This document shows positions 6,072-10,835 of a stretch of DNA of 10,835 bases, piece by piece (positions within the stretch are counted from its first letter, which is position 1; each line of letters starts with the position of its first letter). Source of the stretch: Thermoleophilaceae bacterium (GTDB lineage Bacteria > Actinomycetota > Thermoleophilia > Solirubrobacterales > Thermoleophilaceae); assembly GCA_013695885.1 (NCBI GenBank), contig JACCZP010000005.1, forward strand, positions 1 through 10,835, read 5' to 3'. A model generated the notes under the pieces. The model made no database searches, had not been told where the DNA came from, and worked only from the letters and a program-made list of their open reading frames with translations. The position numbers and the translations under genes were made by a program.

Positions 6072-6821
6072 ATGGAGAGAGACCTGAACGGACGGGTGGC
6101 CGTGATCACCGGGGCGTCGAGCGGGATCGGCGAGGCCACCGCACGCGCGCTCGCCGACCGCGGCGCGAAGGTGGCGCTGCTCGCGCGCCGGGCCGAGCGC
6201 GTCGAGTCGCTGGCCGAGGAGCTGTCCTCGAACGGCGCAGGCAACGCGATCGCCGTCGAGGCAGACGTGACCGACCGCGAGTCCCTCGAGCGCGCGGCCG
6301 AGCGCGTCCGGGAGGAGCTCGGGCGCCCGGACATCCTCATCAACAACGCCGGTGTGATGCTGCTCGCGCCCATCGAGCGCGGCAAGACCGACGAATGGCG
6401 CCAGATGCTCGACGTCAACCTGATGGGCGTGTTCGAGACCACCGACGTCTTCCTCGAGCAGCTCCTCGACGGCGGCGGCGACATCGTGAACATCTCCTCG
6501 GTCGCCGGCCGCATCGGCATCGCCGGGGCGGGCGCGTACAACGCGACCAAGTGGGGGCTGAACGGGTGGTCCGACGCCCTGCGTCAGGAGGTCCTCGGCA
6601 AGGACGTGCGCGTCATCACGATCGAGCCGGGTGCGGTGAACACCGAGCTGGCCGACCACATCAGCGACGAGGACGCCAAGCAGCGCGTAGAGAGCATGCC
6701 CGAGAGCTTTGACATCCTCGAGGCCGAGGACATCGCCTCGGCGATCGAGTACGCGGTGTCGCGGCCCGAGCGGGTGCAGATCTCCGAGCTGCTGATCCGG
6801 CCCACAGGTCAGCCGAACTGA
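6072..6821 (+). CDS. Classical short-chain dehydrogenase/reductase
   Basis: The 249 residues have the full classical SDR set. These are the nucleotide-binding motif TGASSGIG (13-20), 'EADVTD' (63-68), NNAG (91-94), Asn116, catalytic Ser142/143, Tyr156 and Lys160 (YNATK), and 'EPGAVNTEL' (185-193). Arg39/Arg40 ('LLARRAERV') after the second strand favour NADP(H) over NAD(H). The start is set by AGGAGAGG immediately upstream. Length and the C-terminal 'IRPTGQPN' resemble the YdfG/serine-3-dehydrogenase-like subgroup, which oxidises or reduces small hydroxy or keto compounds; the substrate cannot be read from sequence. It is divergent from the VOC gene and ends 88 bases before the SBP56 gene, which has its own promoter. 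Soluble, cytoplasmic. Confidence 0.92.
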   Translation: MERDLNGRVAVITGASSGIGEATARALADRGAKVALLARRAERVESLAEELSSNGAGNAIAVEADVTDRESLERAAERVREELGRPDILINNAGVMLLAPIERGKTDEWRQMLDVNLMGVFETTDVFLEQLLDGGGDIVNISSVAGRIGIAGAGAYNATKWGLNGWSDALRQEVLGKDVRVITIEPGAVNTELADHISDEDAKQRVESMPESFDILEAEDIASAIEYAVSRPERVQISELLIRPTGQPN

Positions 6822-6848
6822 GGCGCGACCCCGTCGGACAAGACCCGG

Positions 6849-6876
6849 TTGCCTACCCGATCACTTCACGTAGGGT
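6849..6876 (+). promoter_or_regulatory. SigA-type promoter for the SBP56-hydrolase operon
   Basis: TTGCCT (6849-6854), a 16-base spacer and TAGGGT (6871-6876) form a plausible -35/-10 pair. Transcription would start near 6883, leaving a leader of about 27 bases with AAGGAG (6899-6904) five bases before the ATG at 6910. Confidence 0.45.
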
Positions 6877-6909
6877 GGTCTCCACGGACTCGACCGCGAA
6901 GGAGCTCCA

Positions 6910-8265
6910 ATGACCGAGCACGAGCACTCCGGCCCCGGCTACGGCTCGCCGCGCGACGCGATGGCCCAGCCCCCCGAGGAGGTGGCCTACGTCGCCTGCC
7001 TCTACGAGGGCACCGGAATCGAGGAGCCCGACTTCCTGGCCACGGTCGACGTGGCCCGCGGGTCCGACACCTACGGGGAGATCGTCCACCGAACGCCGAT
7101 GCCCAACGTGGGCGACGAGCTCCACCACTTCGGGTTCAACGCCTGTTCCTCGGCGTGCCATTCCGAGCTCTCACGCGACACGCTGATCGTGCCGGGCATC
7201 AGGTCCTCGCGCATCCACATCGTGGACATCTCCGACCGCCGCCGCCCGGAGATCACCAAGGTCATCGAGCCCGAGGAGATCAAGGAGAAGACCGGCTACT
7301 CCGGCCCGCACACCGTGCACTGCATGCCCGGGGACATCGTCACGGTGTCGATGCTCGGGGACGAGAACGGCGACGTGCCGGGCGGCTTCGCGGTGCTCGA
7401 CGCCAAGGACTTCTCCGTGCTCGGCCGCTGGGAGGACGACAAGGGCGACCAGGAGCTCATGTACGACTTCTGGTACCAGCCGCGTCAGAACACGCTGATC
7501 TCCTCGGAGTGGGCCGCACCCAACACCTTCAAGGACGGGTTCAACCCGGCCGATGTGGCCGAGGGCAAGTACGGCCGTCGCCTGCACTTCTGGGACCTCG
7601 AGAAGAAGTCCAAGGTCCAGACCATCGACCTCGGCGACGAGGGCATCATCCCGCTCGAGATCCGCTGGCAGCACGACCCCGACTCGCGGCAGGGCTTCGT
7701 CGGGGCCACGCTGTCGAGCAACATCATCCGCTTCCACTCCGAGAACGGGTCGTGGAGCGCGGAGAAGGTGATCGACGTGGAGAACCGCGAGCTCGGCGGG
7801 TGGCCGCTCGAGGGCGGCGTGCCGGGGCTGATCACCGACGTCGTGCTCTCGATGGACGATCGCGACCTGTTCTTCTCGAACTGGCTGCACGGCGACCTGC
7901 GCCACTACGACGTCTCCGACCCCACCGCGCCGAAGCTCGTCTCCCAGGTGTGGCTCGGGGGGCTGCTGGGCGAGAAGGGAGGACACCCGAAGGCCGACGG
8001 CCCGCTGAACGGCGGGCCCCAGATGGTGAACCTCTCGCTCGACGGCAACCGCGTGTACCTGACGAACTCGCTCTACTCGACCTGGGACAACCAGTTCTAT
8101 CCCGACCTCCGGGGCTGGATGGTCACGCTCGACCGCCAGGACGACGGCACGTTCGCGCTCGACCCCGAGTTCTTCGTGGACTTCACGAAGCTCGACACCG
8201 GGCCGGCCCGCCCGCATGAGGTCCACCTGCCGGGCGGGGACTGCACCACGGAGATCTTCCAGTAG
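6910..8265 (+). CDS. SBP56 / selenium-binding protein family, probable methanethiol oxidase
   Basis: The 451 residues align along nearly the whole length with the SELENBP1/MtoX beta-propeller family. Matching blocks include 'MPNVGDELHHFGFNACSS' (64-81), 'SSRIHIVDI', 'YDFWYQPRQN', 'SEWAAPNTFKDGFNPADV', 'GLITDVVLSMDDR', 'FFSNWLHGDLRHYDVSDP', 'GGPQMVNLSLDG' and 'SLYSTWDNQFYPDLRG'. It ends in 'HEVHLPGGDC'. Conserved His (72, 73, 134, 137, 255, 327, 332, 436, 439) are candidate copper ligands. Known members oxidise methanethiol to formaldehyde, H2S and H2O2. The human selenium-binding Cys57 position is Gly56 here. There is no signal peptide, unlike the periplasmic Hyphomicrobium enzyme, so it is probably cytoplasmic. 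Strong Shine-Dalgarno and promoter; it heads a two-gene operon with the hydrolase at 8268. Family certain, enzyme activity likely but unproven. Confidence 0.93.
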   Translation: MTEHEHSGPGYGSPRDAMAQPPEEVAYVACLYEGTGIEEPDFLATVDVARGSDTYGEIVHRTPMPNVGDELHHFGFNACSSACHSELSRDTLIVPGIRSSRIHIVDISDRRRPEITKVIEPEEIKEKTGYSGPHTVHCMPGDIVTVSMLGDENGDVPGGFAVLDAKDFSVLGRWEDDKGDQELMYDFWYQPRQNTLISSEWAAPNTFKDGFNPADVAEGKYGRRLHFWDLEKKSKVQTIDLGDEGIIPLEIRWQHDPDSRQGFVGATLSSNIIRFHSENGSWSAEKVIDVENRELGGWPLEGGVPGLITDVVLSMDDRDLFFSNWLHGDLRHYDVSDPTAPKLVSQVWLGGLLGEKGGHPKADGPLNGGPQMVNLSLDGNRVYLTNSLYSTWDNQFYPDLRGWMVTLDRQDDGTFALDPEFFVDFTKLDTGPARPHEVHLPGGDCTTEIFQ

Positions 8266-8267
8266 GG

Positions 8268-9155
8268 ATGGCGCGCCGCTCCGAGCGCCGGCGGTGGCGC
8301 CGGCGGGTCGTGCCGCCCGAGCCCCCGTCCGGGCTGCCCGAGGGCCGGGTCGTGGCAGTGCCCGGCGTGGGGGAGCTGTTCGTGCGCGACACGGGCGGCA
8401 CCGCCCCTGCGGTGCTGCTGCTGCACGGTTGGCTCTTCCCGGCGGACACCAACTGGTTCACGGTCTACGGGCCGCTGGCCGAGGCCGGCTACCGCGTGCT
8501 GGCCCTCGACCACCGCGGGCATGGCCGCGGCCTGCGCTCGGAGGCCCGGTTTCGCCTGGCGGACTGCGCGGACGACTCCGCCGCGCTCGTCCGCGAGCTT
8601 GGGTGCGGGCCCGTGACCGCAGTCGGGTACTCGATGGGAGGGCCGATCGCCGCGCTGATGGCACGGGACCATCCCGACGCGGTGTCCGGCGTGGTGATGT
8701 GCGCCACCGCGCTCGAGTGGCAGGACCCCAACCAGCGGGTGCTGCTGATGGCCTCGGCGTCGATGCGGCTGTCGCTGGGGCTCTTCCCCCGCCTCATGTG
8801 GAGGCTGGGGGTGCGCCGGACCGGAGTGCGCGACGCCCGCATGCGCTCGTGGCTTGTCTCCGAGGTCTCGCGAGGATCGGCGCGCGACCTGGCCGAGGCC
8901 GGCCGCGAGATCGGCCGCTACGAGGCCGCCTCGTGGATCGGGGAGATCGGCGTGCCGGGCGCGGTGGTGGTGACCACCGATGACACCTCCGTACCCCCGC
9001 GCAAGCAGCGTGAGCTGGCCGCCGCGCTGCGTGGCCCGGTGTTCGAGGCGGAGGGCAGCCACTTCGCGGTCATCGACCAGCCGAAGCGCTTCCTGCCCGC
9101 GCTGCTCGAGGCGCTGGGGGCGGTGAGCGCTCCAGGGGCGGTGCGGGCGGCGTAG
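8268..9155 (+). CDS. Alpha/beta hydrolase
   Basis: The 295 residues have an alpha/beta hydrolase fold: oxyanion motif 'LLHGW' (51-55), 'LALDHRGHGRG' (78-88), nucleophile elbow 'GYSMGG' with Ser122, acid Asp238 or Asp239 in 'VVTTDDTSVPP', and catalytic His265 in 'EGSHFAV'. A cap of about 80 residues (150-227) is Arg/Met/Leu-rich. The first 15 residues are strongly basic (MARRSERRRWRRR) and precede the domain; a GTG at 8310 would remove them, so the start is not certain. The ATG lies two bases after the SBP56 stop with only a weak ribosome site, so translation is probably coupled. The substrate is unknown (ester, lactone or thioester are all possible). The pairing with an SBP56-family protein suggests a shared substrate or product pathway, but that is inference. 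Confidence 0.88.
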   Translation: MARRSERRRWRRRVVPPEPPSGLPEGRVVAVPGVGELFVRDTGGTAPAVLLLHGWLFPADTNWFTVYGPLAEAGYRVLALDHRGHGRGLRSEARFRLADCADDSAALVRELGCGPVTAVGYSMGGPIAALMARDHPDAVSGVVMCATALEWQDPNQRVLLMASASMRLSLGLFPRLMWRLGVRRTGVRDARMRSWLVSEVSRGSARDLAEAGREIGRYEAASWIGEIGVPGAVVVTTDDTSVPPRKQRELAAALRGPVFEAEGSHFAVIDQPKRFLPALLEALGAVSAPGAVRAA

Positions 9156-9181
9156 GAGCGGGTCAGAGAACACGGCGCTCC
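9155..9181 (+). terminator. Weak hairpin after the hydrolase gene
   Basis: GGAGCG (9155-9160) and CGCTCC (9176-9181) pair around a 15-base loop, directly at the stop codon of the hydrolase gene. No T-run follows. Possibly a weak terminator separating the SBP56 operon from the thioredoxin gene. Confidence 0.25.
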
Positions 9182-9204
9182 GAGGACGCGCGCCTACCGC
9201 TCGC

Positions 9205-9210
9205 CACAAT
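9205..9210 (+). promoter_or_regulatory. Candidate -10 of a leaderless promoter for the thioredoxin gene
   Basis: CACAAT (four of six matches to TATAAT) ends six bases before the GTG at 9217, and there is no Shine-Dalgarno. This spacing matches that before the mutase and the membrane-protein operon. No clear -35 is visible. Confidence 0.35.
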
Positions 9211-9216
9211 GATGGC

Positions 9217-9954
9217 GTGGAACCAGGGACGGCAGGGGCCGCGGGGCCGGACGTGCCGGCGCCGGAGCTCGAGGGTGCATCCGAGGGCTCGAACGAGCCG
9301 GGGGGTCGTGCTCCCCGGCGCTTCCCGCTTGGCCCCGGGCGCGTCTTCGTCATCCTGCTCGCCACCGCGTTCCTCGTCCTCCTCGGCTACGGCCTGGTGA
9401 GCAAGGCCGAGGACGACGGCATCGATCAGGCGCTGGTCCGGGGCACGGCGGCGCCGGCGCCCGCGTTCGAGCTCGACGTGCTCGCTCGAGGAAGCGGCCG
9501 CCTGCCGCCCCGTGTCACCCGCGCGCTCGCCGACGGCCACCTCGAGCTCGCCGAGCTCCGCGGCACGCCGGTGGTACTCAACCTCTGGGCCTCGTGGTGC
9601 CCGCCGTGCCGCTCCGAGCAGCCCGCCCTCCAGCGTTCGTGGACCGCCGAGCGCGAGCGCGGCGAAGTGCTCTTCCTCGGGCTCGATCAGCAGGACCTGA
9701 CCCCCGACGCCCGCGCGTGGATCGACGAGTTCGGTGTCACCTACCCCCAGATCCGCGACCCGAGCGACCGCACCGCCCGCTCCTACGGGGCCACCGGCCT
9801 CCCGGAGACGTACTTCATCGACGCGCGGGGACTGGTGGTGGGGCACGTGATCGGCCAGATCACGCCCGAGCAGTTGACCGCCGGGGTGGAGGCCGCGCGA
9901 TCCGGACGGCTCCTCGGTGCCCGAGCCGGAGGAGAGCGGCGCACGTCGAACTGA
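9217..9954 (+). CDS. Membrane-anchored TlpA/ResA-type thioredoxin
   Basis: The protein is 245 residues from a GTG; an ATG at 9209 is in another frame and leads only to a short shadow. A Pro/Gly/Glu-rich cytoplasmic tail (1-35) precedes one TM helix (about 42-61). The rest faces outside: a TlpA/AhpC-TSA-like domain with 'LAELRGTPVVLNLWASWCPP' (111-130), redox pair Cys128/Cys131 (CPPC), 'LGLDQQD' and cis-Pro196 in 'GLPETYFID'. The loop after 'FELDVLARGSG' carries a short insertion, as in many actinobacterial members. Relatives reduce apocytochrome c thiols or other envelope disulfides, receiving electrons from CcdA. A ccdA gene is convergent just 188 bases away, making that partnership likely although the two are not in one operon. 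Specific role (ResA/CcmG-like or general) cannot be told. Confidence 0.9.
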   Translation: MEPGTAGAAGPDVPAPELEGASEGSNEPGGRAPRRFPLGPGRVFVILLATAFLVLLGYGLVSKAEDDGIDQALVRGTAAPAPAFELDVLARGSGRLPPRVTRALADGHLELAELRGTPVVLNLWASWCPPCRSEQPALQRSWTAERERGEVLFLGLDQQDLTPDARAWIDEFGVTYPQIRDPSDRTARSYGATGLPETYFIDARGLVVGHVIGQITPEQLTAGVEAARSGRLLGARAGGERRTSN

Positions 9955-9995
9955 GCTTCGCCGGCGGCGGTGCCGCGAGCCTCACGCGCCGGCCG

Positions 9996-10056
9996 TGCTC
10001 CGCCCCCTACCTGCACGGCGTCCCACACCCCCCCTCCACGGAAGGGGTGCGGGACG
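9996..10056. repeat. REP-like palindrome 1 between thioredoxin and ccdA
   Basis: CGTCCCACACCCC (10019-10031) faces GGGGTGCGGGACG (10044-10056): 13-base arms with a single mismatch around a 12-base loop. On the minus strand the left unit reads on to 9996 and matches the unit at 10092-10057 at 28 of 36 bases. It could also serve as a bidirectional terminator for the convergent genes. Confidence 0.6.
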
Positions 10057-10126
10057 CTCTCCACGACATACATGCACGGCATCCCACACCCCTACCTCGA
10101 GGCCCCGTGTGGGGGGCTACGCAGGT
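10057..10126. repeat. REP-like palindrome 2 between thioredoxin and ccdA
   Basis: The minus-strand unit (10092-10057) repeats that of palindrome 1; its core TGCACGGCATCCCACACCCC (10073-10092) differs at one of 20 bases from 10012-10031. A plus-strand partner at 10107-10126 (GTGTGGG ... GCAGGT) pairs with 10070-10089 at 14 of 20 positions, including seven in a row (CCCACAC/GTGTGGG). It ends 17 bases from the ccdA stop codon. Confidence 0.55.
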
Positions 10127-10142
10127 CGCTTGTTCGCCCCGA

Positions 10143-10835
10143 CTACACCGACTGGAAGAAGTTGAGCCCCAGACGCTCGAGCCCCTGCTGCACCTCGATG
10201 TTCAGCCGGAACAGCGTGCCGGTGAGCACGAGCACGCCCATTCCGATCAACAGCACACCGGAGACCGCCTGCACCGCGGCGTAGTGGCGCTTCAGCCAGC
10301 CGAAGCTCCGCTGCGAGGCGTCGAAGGCCACCGCCGCGAACAGGAAGGGCACCGCGAGCCCCGCCGAGTAGACGGCCAGCAGGCCGGCGCCCTCGAGCGT
10401 CGACTGCTGGGTGGAGGCGAGACCGAGGATGGCGCCGAGCGTGGGTCCGACGCACGGGGTCCACGCCAGGGCGAACGCCGCGCCCGCCACGATCGGTCCG
10501 CCGCGGCCCGCGCGCTCGACCAGGCCGGCGGGCCTCACCTCCCGGTTCAGGCGCGTCACGAAGATCGAGGCCACGAACAGGACGCCCAGCGCGATGATCA
10601 CCACACCCGCCACCGTGCGCAGCGTGAGCTGATTGTCGAACAGCAGCGCTCCGGCCGCGGTCGCGGTCAGGCCGAGCAGGATGAAGATGGCCGAGAAGGT
10701 GAGCACGAAGAGCACCGCGCCGGCGATCGTGCGCGGGTCGACGCGGCCCGCCGGCCGTCCGCCGCCCTCCGCCGGCCGACCCGACACCGCGGCCAGGTAG
10801 CCCGGCACCAGCGGCAGCGTGCACGGCGAGAGGAA
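10143..10835 (-). CDS. ccdA: CcdA-type cytochrome c biogenesis / thiol-electron transport protein, N-terminus beyond the right edge
   Basis: The frame is open to the window edge, giving 230 residues. The first visible codons read 'FLSPCTLPLVPGYLAAVSG', which is the first redox-Cys helix of CcdA, so only some 10-20 N-terminal residues are missing; the GTG at 10808 is internal. The second redox motif 'AFALAWTPCVGPTLGAILGL' contains the partner Cys (visible residue 128). Six hydrophobic segments are seen: the partial first one, then near 37-62, 72-93, 112-140, 150-170 and 188-210 of the visible part. A short Gly/Arg-rich loop (GRPAEGGGRPAGR) follows the first helix. CcdA carries reducing equivalents from cytoplasmic thioredoxin across the membrane to TlpA/ResA-type thioredoxins for cytochrome c maturation. 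The convergent TlpA-like gene is the obvious partner. CcdA and DsbD-like names overlap for this family. Confidence 0.9.
   Translation of the reverse strand, partial: FLSPCTLPLVPGYLAAVSGRPAEGGGRPAGRVDPRTIAGAVLFVLTFSAIFILLGLTATAAGALLFDNQLTLRTVAGVVIIALGVLFVASIFVTRLNREVRPAGLVERAGRGGPIVAGAAFALAWTPCVGPTLGAILGLASTQQSTLEGAGLLAVYSAGLAVPFLFAAVAFDASQRSFGWLKRHYAAVQAVSGVLLIGMGVLVLTGTLFRLNIEVQQGLERLGLNFFQSV

Noticed and set aside
6910..8265. SBP56 as a selenocysteine protein
   Set aside because: There is no in-frame TGA within the gene; 'selenium-binding' is a historical family name.
7171..9365. Long minus-strand open frames (7171-8226 and 8097-9365) opposite SBP56 and the hydrolase
   Set aside because: Both are antisense shadows of clearly conserved proteins; they have no ribosome sites and no recognisable motifs.
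9209..9400. Alternative 63-codon gene from the ATG at 9209
   Set aside because: It lies in another frame over the TlpA-like gene, is Arg/Ser-rich without motifs, and the GTG at 9217 opens the conserved thioredoxin.
9996..10126. CRISPR array or tRNA in the repeat region
   Set aside because: Repeats alternate in orientation, diverge in sequence and lack regular unique spacers; no cloverleaf or CCA-type end is seen.

Overview
The window is about 70% G+C and densely coded, with frequent GTG/TTG starts and very short gene spacing. Protein families and gene order point to an actinobacterium. The wording of several proteins (methylmalonyl-CoA mutase large subunit, SBP56, DUF4129/DUF4350) would suit a deep-branching class such as Thermoleophilia, but that class-level placement is inference. 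I see no transposase, integrase, tRNA, rRNA or CRISPR array; it reads as ordinary chromosome.

Left block (1-3373): a minus-strand envelope operon of a polytopic membrane protein of the glycerophosphodiester-phosphodiesterase membrane-domain type, a DUF4129 protein and a DUF4350 protein. They are joined by TTGA and GTGA stop/start overlaps and run off the left edge, where MoxR ATPase and DUF58 genes would be expected from the conserved actinobacterial order. Divergent from it is an RDD membrane protein whose stop overlaps the GTG start of a small DUF4333-like protein with an abnormally short leader.

Middle block (3420-6821): a B12-dependent methylmalonyl-CoA mutase large subunit (minus), a divergent 64-residue very acidic protein, a convergent VOC protein resembling methylmalonyl-CoA epimerase, and a divergent classical SDR dehydrogenase. 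The mutase has no B12-binding small subunit beside it. Mutase and epimerase-like protein together suggest propionyl-CoA/succinyl-CoA interconversion.

Right block (6910-10835): an SBP56/methanethiol-oxidase family protein with an alpha/beta hydrolase 2 bases downstream. Then comes a membrane-anchored TlpA/ResA-type thioredoxin (CPPC) facing a convergent CcdA thiol-electron transporter, whose N-terminus is cut by the right edge. Between these last two lies a compact array of four related ~14-36-nt units in alternating orientation, forming two hairpins (REP/BIME-like).

Regulatory signals fall in two classes. Three genes starting with GTG (membrane protein, mutase, thioredoxin) have a -10-like hexamer 6-7 bases before the start and no Shine-Dalgarno, as expected for leaderless mRNAs. 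Four ATG genes (acidic protein, VOC, SDR, SBP56) have clear Shine-Dalgarno sequences, and two of these have good -35/-10 pairs further upstream. I do not see a clearly novel defence, mobile or biosynthetic system here. The most unusual items are the REP-like array, the short-leader DUF4333 protein, the acidic mini-protein and the palindrome at the mutase start.
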